DNA of 64,000 nt from contig CAMLLC010000009.1 of the NCBI GenBank assembly GCA_946480835.1, positions 17,030 to 81,029 of the forward strand, read 5' to 3'. A program made the position numbers and the translations under genes. This document shows positions 26,446 through 36,000 of the stretch, piece after piece. The notes under the pieces are model-generated. The model was given only the letters and a program-made list of their open reading frames with translations, was not told the DNA's origin and searched no databases. How positions within the stretch are numbered: the stretch's first letter is position 1; each line of letters begins with the position of its first letter. The stretch comes from Entomomonas sp945283395. GTDB taxonomy: Bacteria > Pseudomonadota > Gammaproteobacteria > Pseudomonadales > Pseudomonadaceae.

Positions 26446-27273
26446 ATGAAAAAAATCTTAGCCAGTTCTGCACTTGCAGTTACTATTGCTCTTACAGGTT
26501 GTACTGCTACGGATACAACAAATGGCGGAGCAGTGGGAGTACAGCGTAAGCAATACATGTTTAGTATGCTGTCAGAACAAGAAGTAAATGATATGTATGC
26601 GCAGTCTTATGCAAAAACTTTACAAGATGCGCAGGCACATGGTGCTTTAGTGAGTAAAAATGATAAGCAAATGCAAAGATTACAAGCAATTGCTAATAGA
26701 TTGATTGCTCAAGTAAGTACATTTAGACCTGAGGCTGCAAATTGGAAATGGGATGTTAATCTAATTAGAAGTGATGAAGTAAATGCTAACTGTGGTCCTG
26801 GCGGTAAAATTATATTCTACACAGGTATTTTAGATTCGCTCAAGCTAACTGATGATGAAATTGCGGCGGTAATGGGGCATGAAATAGCTCACGCTTTACG
26901 TGAGCATGGCCGGGAAGCTATGTCTAAAGCTTATGCGGTAAATGCTGGTAGTGAATTAGCGGGTATATTGGGGGCAAAAAAAGAAAATATTAATTTGGGT
27001 CAAATGGGTGTTCATTATTTGATGACATTGCCTAATAGTCGCACCAATGAAAATGAAGCAGATTTAATAGGTTTAGAATTGGCGGCACGTGCTGGCTATA
27101 ATCCTGAGGCTGCTATTAATTTATGGAAAAAAATGAGTGCAGCTGGCGGTGGTTCAATCCCAGAGTTTATGAGTACCCATCCTGCTAATGAAAGTCGTAT
27201 AGCTTCTTTACAAGCAGCGATGCCTAAAGTGTTACCCTTATATGAAGCAGATAAGAAAAATTATAAGAATTAA
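26446..27273 (+). CDS. M48-family metallopeptidase lipoprotein (LoiP/YggG-like)
   Basis: 275 residues from the ATG at 26446, preceded by AGGGGA; the longer form from 26410 would spoil the signal peptide. The lipobox is ALTGC with Cys19. The M48 catalytic motif HEIAH is at 145-149, with the third zinc ligand in NENEADLIGLELAARAGYNP and the late STHPANESRI block typical of the family. In E. coli LoiP and BepA are periplasmic proteases of outer-membrane quality control. This protein lacks BepA's TPR domain, so it is the LoiP type. Confidence 0.88.
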   Translation: MKKILASSALAVTIALTGCTATDTTNGGAVGVQRKQYMFSMLSEQEVNDMYAQSYAKTLQDAQAHGALVSKNDKQMQRLQAIANRLIAQVSTFRPEAANWKWDVNLIRSDEVNANCGPGGKIIFYTGILDSLKLTDDEIAAVMGHEIAHALREHGREAMSKAYAVNAGSELAGILGAKKENINLGQMGVHYLMTLPNSRTNENEADLIGLELAARAGYNPEAAINLWKKMSAAGGGSIPEFMSTHPANESRIASLQAAMPKVLPLYEADKKNYKN

Positions 27274-27284
27274 TTTTGTTAAAG

Positions 27285-27309
27285 AGAGCTAACTAATTAA
27301 GTTAGCTCT
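27285..27309 (+). terminator. Terminator of the M48 peptidase gene
   Basis: Stem AGAGCTAACT/AGTTAGCTCT (27285-27294, 27300-27309), loop AATTA, T-rich tail TCTTGTT. Confidence 0.85.
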
Positions 27310-27493
27310 TCTTGTTAATTTATTAATGAGGTATTTTTATATAACAATAAAAACTAGCTTTTATGCTAAGTGGATTAACTTCATGAGTTTTTATTATCTT
27401 ACTTTAATAATGACGACATTAATAATAGTTGTAAAAATAAAAGTTATAAGTAATAAAGTAACAATCTATTGCATTCACTAGCAGCTTACTAAC

Positions 27494-27528
27494 CAGCTTT
27501 AACCACTAATACATAGTGGTTAAAGCTG
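27494..27528 (+). terminator. Strong hairpin, probable second terminator
   Basis: A perfect 15-bp stem (27494-27508 with 27514-27528) followed by ATTTTGAT on the plus strand. It stands about 220 bases past the peptidase gene in a gap (27310-27599) with no gene, facing the stop of the Mn exporter. Confidence 0.6.
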
Positions 27529-27599
27529 ATTTTGATAAGAAAACTGCTGGTAGCTACAAAGTAATTAGCTAACAAGTGATTTATAAAAACTTAGCCCAA

Positions 27600-28166
27600 C
27601 TAAGATAATCCATTATAAATAGCCAAAATAGCCATACAGAAAAAAATTAAGGCCGCTAAGATACGGATAGGTTTAAGGGGTAATTTATTAGCACTAAAAT
27701 TTCCTAATAAAACTACAGGTATATCTGCTACTAACATACCTACTGTTGTGCCTGCAACCACTAACCATAAATTAGCATATTGGGCAGCCATGATAACTGT
27801 GGCTACTTGTGTTTTATCACCCATTTCAGCAAGGAAAAAAGCAATAAAAGTGGCTATAAAAGGGCCATATTTCTGATAAATAGAATTATCGTCATTGTCT
27901 AATTTATCAGGTATTAATGTCCATATAGCTACTATCAAAAAACATATAGCTAAAACCCAGCTCAAGGAACTGCGTGAAAAAAAGCTAGCAAACCAATTAC
28001 CAATAGCTCCGGCTACCAGATGATTGGTTAAAGTAGCTGCTAAGATTCCCAAGATAATAGACAGGGGTCGATGAAAACGTACTGCTAATAATAAGGCTAG
28101 CAATTGAGTTTTATCACCAATTTCAGATAAAGTTACTATGCCAAGTGGAAAGAAAAAAGACTCCAT
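27600..28166 (-). CDS. mneA: TMEM165/GDT1-family (MneA-like) manganese exporter
   Basis: 188 residues from the ATG at 28166 (Met9 of the longest frame), chosen for AAAGGA at ideal spacing. Six membrane segments in two repeats, each with the metal-binding signature E-x-G-D-K-T: SEIGDKTQLLALLLA near the start and AEMGDKTQVATVIMA in the second half. This is the UPF0016/GDT1 family; bacterial MneA exports Mn2+ and prevents its toxicity. The leader carries a manganese riboswitch, which independently supports the substrate. Confidence 0.9.
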   Translation of the reverse strand: MESFFFPLGIVTLSEIGDKTQLLALLLAVRFHRPLSIILGILAATLTNHLVAGAIGNWFASFFSRSSLSWVLAICFLIVAIWTLIPDKLDNDDNSIYQKYGPFIATFIAFFLAEMGDKTQVATVIMAAQYANLWLVVAGTTVGMLVADIPVVLLGNFSANKLPLKPIRILAALIFFCMAILAIYNGLS

Positions 28167-28199
28167 GATAATTCCTTTGGGGTGGGACAATTACCACTA

Positions 28200-28390
28200 T
28201 GACATAGATAACCTACCCACCCAAAACAGTTAGGTTACTTATGCCATAGGTCTTGTCAAACCATTAGGTCGTTTACACCACAATCAGCAAAGATCAAGTA
28301 TGTTGATGTAAACCCAGCTTAACAGGAGGATAAACTGGAGACTACTCCCCTAAGGACGGGAGGTATTTTGCCTAACCTTTAGTTATTTAG
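28200..28390 (-). promoter_or_regulatory. yybP-ykoY manganese riboswitch
   Basis: On the minus strand the leader contains TTAGGGGAGTAGT (28352-28340) and later CATCAACATACTTGAT, sequence blocks that define the yybP-ykoY aptamer. Closer to the gene, AACCTAAC can pair with GTAGGTT, and GGGTGGG can pair with CCCACCC just before the AAAGGA ribosome site, giving a plausible platform controlling translation. Mn2+ binding would switch on the exporter. Boundaries approximate. Confidence 0.85.
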
Positions 28391-28740
28391 CAAGTGTTAA
28401 TTTCTAAATAAGAACTAAATAGATAAAATAATTACTACTAAATAATGGATAAAACTAGGCTAGCAGCATAGATAATTTGCTAACTTAATATGTAACTTTT
28501 TCAAGAGAGAAAAATAATAAGCAACTTGTTAAATATATTATTGTTTAATGGGGTTAATTATTGCTTGTCTAGCAGATGGTTATAGCTATTTTGGATTAGC
28601 AAAGATCATGAGAAACCAGTAAACTGAGTGTAGTGTGGTTTATGTAAAAATTAAAAAAATCTTAGAAGCAAAAATTTTTAGGATATTTATATTATACTAG
28701 TTAGCTAAAATCTACTTTTTTAGCAAAATTATCATCAGCC
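28391..28740. other. 350-base gap before xseA
   Basis: Holds the promoters of two divergent genes: the riboswitch-led exporter and xseA. No further structure or open frame was recognised. Confidence 0.6.
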
Positions 28741-30123
28741 ATGACAATTGATCCCTTTCACAAGCTAGCAGTTAATCAAGAAATATTAACGGTTAGTCAG
28801 TTAAATAAATGCGCCCGTTCTTTATTAGAAGAAGTATTTGCTGGAGTCTGGGTGGTAGGTGAAATTTCTAATTTGGCTCGACCCGCTTCTGGACATATTT
28901 ATTTTACTTTAAAAGATCAACAGGCACAGATACGTTGTGCTCTTTTTAGGCAATATGTGTTAAAAGTACGAGAAGCCTTACGTGATGGAGCAGCTATTAA
29001 AGCTTATGGTAAAGTCTCTCTATTTGAAGGGCGTGGTGATTATCAACTTATTATTGAAAGGTTAGAAGCCGCCGGTGATGGCTCATTAAAGTTGGCTTTC
29101 GAATTATTGCAGAAGAAATTAGCTGAAGAAGGTTTATTTGTAGTTGAATTAAAAAAATCATTGCCCCATTATCCTAAACGGATAGGAATAGTAACCTCAC
29201 CTACTGGAGCAGTAATTAGAGATATCATAAGTGTATTTAGAAGACGTGCCCCTCAAGTGGAATTATTTTTAGTTCCGACTGCTGTGCAAGGCAAGGAAGC
29301 CACTGCGCAAATTATTAAGACATTACAAATAGCAGATCGACAACACTTTGATGCTATCATATTGGCGCGTGGTGGAGGTTCTTTAGAGGATTTATGGTGT
29401 TTTAATGAGGAAAAGGTCGCAAGGGCAATAGCTGCATGTCAAACAGTGGTTGTGAGCGGTGTAGGGCATGAAACAGATGTTACTATTAGTGATTTTGTGG
29501 CCGATATCAGGGCACCAACGCCTTCGGCTGCAGCTGAATTATTAGCACCTCATCAACAAGATTGGTTTGAGCAGCTGGGCCAATTACAACAAAGATTAAA
29601 GCGTACGGTCTTTCAACTAGTAGAGCGTTATCAAATTACATTAGAAAGTGTGCGTAAAAGATTACGTCATCCTACCGAGCGCATGCAACAAAATAGCCAA
29701 CGTCTAGATGACCTAGAGCTACGATTAATACAAAATTTTAAACATAAACTATTAAACTATCAGCAACAAGCCGAGCACTTAATTAAAAGATTATTAACTC
29801 AACATCCTTCTAAGCAATTAGTTAGTTTGCGGCAACAACTAATAGTTACAGAGCAACAATTAAAGCAGTTGATACAGGCCAAATTAAAACAATCTCATTG
29901 GCAATTAGCTAATCAAATGCAGGCATTACAAATTGTCAGTCCGTTAGCTACACTGGAACGTGGCTATAGTATTTTGTCAACTGACCAAGGTGAAATAATA
30001 CAAACTGCTGAGCAAGTACAAAGAGGACAAATCTTGCAGGCAAGGCTAAATAAAGGCCAATTAGCCGTAAAAGTGCTAGATAATTACCAAACAGAAAACT
30101 TTCCTTTATTAGATGAATTGTAA
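28741..30123 (+). CDS. xseA: Exodeoxyribonuclease VII large subunit
   Basis: 460 residues, full length. N-terminal OB-fold (LTVSQLNKCARSLLEEVF, VVGEISNLARPASGHIYFTLKD), a catalytic domain with RIGIVTSPTGAVIRDI and ARGGGSLEDLW...VVSGVGHETDVTISDFVADIRAPTPSAAAE, then a long coiled coil (about 275-400) and a short C-terminal beta domain. It partners XseB to degrade single-stranded DNA. xseB is not in this window. No strong ribosome site is visible before the ATG. Confidence 0.96.
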   Translation: MTIDPFHKLAVNQEILTVSQLNKCARSLLEEVFAGVWVVGEISNLARPASGHIYFTLKDQQAQIRCALFRQYVLKVREALRDGAAIKAYGKVSLFEGRGDYQLIIERLEAAGDGSLKLAFELLQKKLAEEGLFVVELKKSLPHYPKRIGIVTSPTGAVIRDIISVFRRRAPQVELFLVPTAVQGKEATAQIIKTLQIADRQHFDAIILARGGGSLEDLWCFNEEKVARAIAACQTVVVSGVGHETDVTISDFVADIRAPTPSAAAELLAPHQQDWFEQLGQLQQRLKRTVFQLVERYQITLESVRKRLRHPTERMQQNSQRLDDLELRLIQNFKHKLLNYQQQAEHLIKRLLTQHPSKQLVSLRQQLIVTEQQLKQLIQAKLKQSHWQLANQMQALQIVSPLATLERGYSILSTDQGEIIQTAEQVQRGQILQARLNKGQLAVKVLDNYQTENFPLLDEL

Positions 30124-30198
30124 TTAACGTTAAAGATGAACAGTCTATTAAATTAAATAATTGCCAATGAGTTACCTTGGAGCTTGCAATAGAGATAA

Positions 30199-30705
30199 TT
30201 AAGGTGTTTTCAATAAATCGTTATTAGTTAGTTTAGTGCTACATTCTTTGGGTAGAAACCAATGGTTGACATTAGAGAAACATTGCCAATCAGCATGGCT
30301 AACAGGTTGTTGAGTAAATGTTTTAGCCAAAATTATTAATTTATCATCAGTAGCAGTGCCTAATGACTTAAGCCTACTTTCAATATAGCAAGTAGAGGTT
30401 TGTAAATCACTAGTAAAATCAATGTGGACAACTGTATCTTGCTTGCCTAGCGTAATTTGGATATCTTCATTAGTAGGACATTTATGATTAATGTTGTAAA
30501 AGTCAGTAACTGCTTTTGTATATTCATTTCCTATTAAGTAGGCATCTTTCATTATCCCTTTATTAGTAAAATAACTAGCCGCTAAAATCATCAAGACTGG
30601 TGTGCCCAATAATAGAATAGCCATTGCTAGAATAACTTTTACAACAATAACTCGTTTTCTACGAGTAGGCAGTGCCTGATGAATGTCTAAAGTTGTTTTT
30701 TTCAT
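30199..30705 (-). CDS. Membrane protein with pilin-like C-terminal domain
   Basis: 168 residues. A basic N terminus (RRKRVIVVK) leads to one membrane segment (about 22-46). The rest resembles the head of a type IV pilin: a helix followed by FYNINHKCPTNEDI, strands, and a C-terminal W-x-C...FLP-x-x-C pair (DWQCFSNVN...WFLPKEC). There is no GFTLIE prepilin cleavage site, so it is not assembled as a normal pilin. Similar pilin-domain orphans occur in Pseudomonadales. Function unknown. Confidence 0.65.
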   Translation of the reverse strand: MKKTTLDIHQALPTRRKRVIVVKVILAMAILLLGTPVLMILAASYFTNKGIMKDAYLIGNEYTKAVTDFYNINHKCPTNEDIQITLGKQDTVVHIDFTSDLQTSTCYIESRLKSLGTATDDKLIILAKTFTQQPVSHADWQCFSNVNHWFLPKECSTKLTNNDLLKTP

Positions 30706-30968
30706 AAATTAGCTAATAACCTTAAAAATAGCTGAAATATAGGCAACTATTCTAAAGTTATGTTGATTCTTCAGGCAATACTTTTTAATAGTTTTAGCAG
30801 TTAGTTACAATACTATTTAACTAAAAAGACTAAGTAATGACCATTAGTAATTAAAATAGTTTATTTTTATTTGTGGTAGATGATTGAAGGCAATTGGTAA
30901 GCGAATGAAAAGCTATTTTAAAATAATAAATAATATATTTTCCAAGAAAATTAAATAGAAGGTTCAAT

Positions 30969-31409
30969 ATGAGAAAAGCCATTTGCTTTACTATATTTTT
31001 AATAATGCTAGCCAGTAGTGATGTTAACCTGTTAACAGCTAGTGCTGAAAATTTACAAACAACTGGTAACCTTTCTGCTAATTTTCAAAGAAAATTAATT
31101 GAGAAGAAATCCCAAAGTAGTTTTTTAGTTCAAGATTTTTATAACAGTGGCAAGAAAAAAACTGAACCTTATATCTTAAAAAATACTAAACAGTTACCAG
31201 GTAATAAATTAGATTTTCATTATAATTTGATGGTAAAAGATATAGATGGACATTTAGTTTCTTGGTATGAGAATGGTCAAAAAGAATATGATATTGAAAT
31301 AACTAATGGGCAGCCAGATGGTTTATGGTTGAGTTGGTTCGCTGATGGAAAAAAACAATTAGCAGCGCGTTATCAGCAAGGTCACATAATAGCTTTAACT
31401 GCTTGGTAA
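30969..31409 (+). CDS. Secreted MORN-repeat protein, N-terminal part
   Basis: 146 residues: a signal peptide (about 1-28, ending in LLTASAEN), a linker, then MORN_2-type repeats (LVSWYENGQKEYDI, PDGLWLSWFADGKKQL). It ends at TAA (31407-31409) directly after TAW. The same frame continues past the stop as SDGRMKQQAQMVQDKG, which completes the interrupted repeat in register with the next gene. It is therefore most likely the front part of one 404-residue gene broken by a single nonsense codon. Confidence 0.7.
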   Translation: MRKAICFTIFLIMLASSDVNLLTASAENLQTTGNLSANFQRKLIEKKSQSSFLVQDFYNSGKKKTEPYILKNTKQLPGNKLDFHYNLMVKDIDGHLVSWYENGQKEYDIEITNGQPDGLWLSWFADGKKQLAARYQQGHIIALTAW

Positions 31410-31421
31410 AGCGATGGTAGG

Positions 31422-32183
31422 ATGAAACAACAAGCTCAAATGGTGCAAGATAAAGGAACTGTCACTACTTATGCGCCTTCTGGAAATAAAATATTAGAAG
31501 AAACTTTTGCTAATGGTAAACTTGATGGTATTTCCAGTTATTGGGATGAACAAGGTAATAAAATTTCTCAAAAGAGTTATGCAGACGGCTTATTAAATGG
31601 TGTAGCTAAGACTTGGTATCCCAATGGTCAGTTGAAAACTAGTAAAGCTTATGTGCAAGGTCAATATCAGGGTAATTACACTATTTGGTATGATAATGGT
31701 CAAAAGAAACTTACAGGTAACATGGTAGCTGGTCATAAACAAGGTAAATGGCAGCGTTGGTACGATAATGGTCAACTTAATGCTGAGCTTGCGTTTGATA
31801 AGGGGTTAGCTAGTGGTATTTGTACTTACTGGTACAAAACAGGACAGCAAAAAGCTAAAGGAAAAATAGTAGCTAACCTTAAACAAGGTTTATGGACTTA
31901 TTGGTATGACAATGGTCAAAAACTAGCAGAAGGTTCAATGATGAGTGATAAAACTGAAGGCTTATGGACTTATTGGCAAGAGGATGGCCGAAAAAAAGCC
32001 CAAGGTAAGTACCATCTAGGGCACAAGCAAGGATTATGGACATTATGGAGTGCTGATGGCCAACATATATTGACTGGTAAATACCTGAATGATAAAAAAC
32101 AGGGAATATGGATAGAGAAAAATCTAACAGGTATTACAGTTAGCAAAACTATTTATGATGCAGGTAATATACTTACAAAGTGA
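31422..32183 (+). CDS. MORN-repeat (YwqK-like) protein, C-terminal part
   Basis: 253 residues made of about nine MORN_2 repeats of roughly 23 residues (YWDEQGNKISQKSYADGLLN, then WYPNGQLKTSKAYVQGQYQG, WYDNGQKKLTGNMVAGHKQG and so on). The GGTAGG before its ATG touches the start codon, too close for a normal ribosome site, and there is no signal peptide. Both facts fit its being the downstream half of 30969-31409, with which it is in frame. It could still be made by readthrough or reinitiation. A paralogous tail is at 1-263. Confidence 0.75.
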   Translation: MKQQAQMVQDKGTVTTYAPSGNKILEETFANGKLDGISSYWDEQGNKISQKSYADGLLNGVAKTWYPNGQLKTSKAYVQGQYQGNYTIWYDNGQKKLTGNMVAGHKQGKWQRWYDNGQLNAELAFDKGLASGICTYWYKTGQQKAKGKIVANLKQGLWTYWYDNGQKLAEGSMMSDKTEGLWTYWQEDGRKKAQGKYHLGHKQGLWTLWSADGQHILTGKYLNDKKQGIWIEKNLTGITVSKTIYDAGNILTK

Positions 32184-33000
32184 CTTAGCAAAATGACTGT
32201 ATAAACTTTGCATTTATTTAATTTACGCGCTAATTAAGATGCCTGCTCAAGCTAATTTAATAAGATCACTATTAATTGCCTTCATCATTAACAGTTTTCT
32301 ACCAAAAGTTAAATAATATATTAGATTAATAGGACAGGTTTCAATTATTAGGTATCTTTCATTTAACAATAAATTACTTTCTCCCACTTTTTTATTAGCA
32401 GTAGCAGCATAACTTTAGAAGTGGGAGCTATAATCAATGCTTTTATGCGATTATTGTCTGGCTGGACTAGGTTAATTACGGTAAATGACTGTAAGTATAG
32501 CAATAGCCGCTATAAGAACTTGTTGTAATTTGGTATCAACAACTTAACCAAGTAAAAAGGTATCTGCTTGGCTCTACAAAGTGATAAGATTAAGAATTTA
32601 CGCTTACGCATCAGGTCTTTTATAATCTAGTTAATTTGACAAATAGAAAAATTGCAGCATAACGCTCTAAAACAATAGTGTAGAGCTCTAATATAGAGCT
32701 AATGTGAAAATTAATATTTTTTCCATTTAATTACTAATACCTTTCCATTAATTTAATGTGTTATTATAATTTTTTGCTAATAAATTAATTAGTTAATTTA
32801 AATCATTGTGTTATATTTATGCTATAAAGTATGATGTAAAAATTAGCTAATAGGGAGGGGTGGGTAAAAAATAATTACCACTGCTTAATGAATTAGTTAA
32901 CAAACAATAAAGTTTTTAATTGGTGATGATACCCATTTAACTTGTTTATAAATGGGTGATGGTTTATTTCTATTAATGCAGCAATGCAGGATGCTTTTTT
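32184..33000. other. 817-base gap
   Basis: No coherent gene. One inverted repeat (CTCCCACTT near 32391 with AAGTGGGAG near 32419) has a long loop and no T-tail. The half nearest 33000 should carry the promoter of the large macroglobulin gene. Confidence 0.5.
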
Positions 33001-36000
33001 ATGAATAATAAATCTTGGATAGTTTTACCTTTTATTATGGCTAGTGTATTAGGGTTAACTTCTCCTAGCTATGCGGAAAATAATGAGAGTTCAACGAAAG
33101 TAGCTAAAGTACAAGATGAGGATTCGTTGGCCCGTCGTTATGCTAATAAACAGCTTAAAGTTATAGATGTTTCAGAAATACAGGTTAATGGGGTTAGCAC
33201 GCTTTCTGTTACTTTTTCAGTACCTTTAAAAGCTAACCAAAAATTTGCGGATAAATTACACTTAGTTGATTCTATTTCAGGCAAAGTTGATGGTGCTTGG
33301 GTATTATCTAAAAATCAGCAAGAGTTAACACTAAGTCATTTAGAGCCCAAACGTAAACTGGTATTAACCATAGATAAAGGCATTCAAGCTGTTAATAATA
33401 AGTTTTTAACAAAAGAATACATCGCTCGTTTTGAAACCAAAAATTTAGAGCCCATGTTAGGCTTTGCAAGCAAGGGGGCTTTATTTCCTGAACGTTTGGC
33501 TGAAGGGTTACCAGTTATTACTTTAAATGTGCCACAGGCTACCGTAGAGTTTTTTAAAGTAAAAAATACAATGTTACCTAAATTTTTAACGAAATGGGGT
33601 AAAAAAGGGAGTTTACAATATTGGAACGCTGAAGAAATATTGAATATGATGGATTTAGTTTATACCGGTGGGTTTAAACTAAATGCAGCTAAGAATACCA
33701 AAGAAACTGTATTATTGCCTATTGCTGGAATTAAACCTTTACAAGAATCAGGCGTTTATTTTGCTGTATTGCGTCAATCAGGTTCTTATACAGAAACTAA
33801 CCCAGCGACTGTTTTTACAGTCTCTGATATAGGGTTAGCTGCGCATCGTTATAAGTCTAATGAAACACTAGTAGTATTAGCCCAATCATTAGAAACAGGT
33901 AAACCTATAAGTAGTGTTGATATTCAGGCTTTTGATGGATCAGGTAAGATCATAGCAGAAGCTAGAACTAATACAAAAGGATATGTAGAACTAACTAATA
34001 TGGCAAAAGCCGATATGGTACTGGCTAATAATAATGGCCAAACTACCATGTTACGTCTTAAATCATCAGCTCTAGATTTATCTGAATTTACGGTAACAGG
34101 TTCTAAAGATACACCTTTCCAATTTTTTATATTCGGCCCTAGAGATTTATATAGGCCAGGCGAGACTGTATTATTAAATGCGTTAATAAGGGATAAAGAT
34201 GGCCAAGCTGTTAAGGATATGCCAGTTAATGTTGAAGTAAGGAGTGCTGATGGCAAAGCTGTCCGTAGCTTCGTATGGAAACCAATACAACAAGGTTTTT
34301 ATCAATATAAGCTAAAGATTTCGGATGATGCTACAACAGGTCGTTGGTCTTTTATAGCTAAAGTAGGTGGCAAAGAAGTTCAGAATTATAATTTTAATGT
34401 TGAAGATTTTTTACCAGAACGTTTAGCATTGGAGTTAAAGGCAAGTGAGCAACCTTTGGCGCCAGACAGTGAATTAGAAATTGATGTGACCGGACGCTAT
34501 TTGTACGGGGCACCGGCTAGTGGTAATTTAGTTAGTGGTCAAATTTATGTCCGGCCTTCACGCGAAGCGGTAGCTAAGTTACCTGGCTACCAATTTGGTA
34601 ATATCGATGAACATGATCTTGCACAAAATATTGATTTTAGCGAATTCCCATTAAACAAAGCAGGCAAAGGTACTATTAGTTTTAAAAGTCAATGGCAAGA
34701 AGTTAAGTCGCCTATTAATTTAATAGTACAAGCAAGTTTACAAGAAACAGGTGGTCGTCCTATTGTGCGCCGTGTAGTACAACCTGTCTGGCCAGATTCT
34801 GAGCTAGTAGGCATTAGACCATTATTTGCAGAAAAGGAAATAGAAGAAGGAAGTAATGCCGAATTTGACATTGTGTTAGCCAATGTAAATGGAGATAAAC
34901 TACCCGCTAAACAATTAAATGTACGCTTTATTCATGAACGTAGAGATTACTATTGGTATTATTCAGATTATGATGGATGGAATAGTAATTTTAACCAAAA
35001 AGACTTGGTTATGGATGAACAAACTATAAAAATTAGTAAAGGTTCTACTACTAAAGTAAGTTTTCCTGTCGATTGGGGATATTACCGATTAGAAGTTAAA
35101 AATCCTGAGAATAATTTAATTAGTAGTTTCAAGTTCCGTGCTGGTTATTGGTGGCAAGAAAATACGCAAGAAGGTGGTAATGTTCGTCCTGATCAAGTCA
35201 AAATAGTGCTTGATAAAGCTAGCTATAAAGCGGGAGATACCGCCAAAATTACCGTAACTCCTCCAGCGGCAGGAGATGGTTATTTATTGATCGAGACTTC
35301 CGAAGGTACATTATGGTGGCAACCAGTAACCATCCCTGCTACTGGTAAAACGTTTGAAATTCCTGTGACTGCTGACTGGAAACGTCATGATATTTACATT
35401 TCTGCGTTGGTTGTTAGGCCGGGTGAACGTAAGGCTGGAGTTACCCCCAAGCGGGCAGTGGGAATATTACATTTACCATTAGACCGTCAGGCTAGAAAAA
35501 TTGCTTTAGAACTTACTGCTCCAGAGGGCATGCTACCTTCAAAAAACTTAACTATCAAAGTTAAAGCAAAAGATCTTGCTGGGCAAAATCTTAAGCAAGT
35601 GAATGTATTGGTAGCTGCGGTAGATGTTGGTATTTTGAATATTACAGATTATCAAACGCCAGACCCCTTTAAAGCTTTTTTTGGTCGTAAAGCCTATGGA
35701 GTTGATCAATTAGATGTATATGGTCAATTAATAGAGGCAGGACAAGGGCGATTAGCTAGCTTGGCTTTTGGTGGCGATGCAGCCATAGCAAAAGGAGGTA
35801 AAAAGCCTGATACCAGCGTTACTATAGTGGCTTTACAAAGTAAACCGTTACAATTGAACGATCAAGGTGAAGGTGAAGTACAACTAGCTATTCCTGACTT
35901 TAACGGTGAGTTGCGTATTATGGCGCAAGCTTGGACAGCTGATAGCTTTGGTATGGCAGAAGCGAAAACTGTGGTTGCAGCTCCTGTTGTGGTAGAGTTA

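Noticed and set aside
32391..32427. CTCCCACTT/AAGTGGGAG hairpin as terminator
   Set aside because: Loop of about 19 bases, no T-run and no gene ending nearby.
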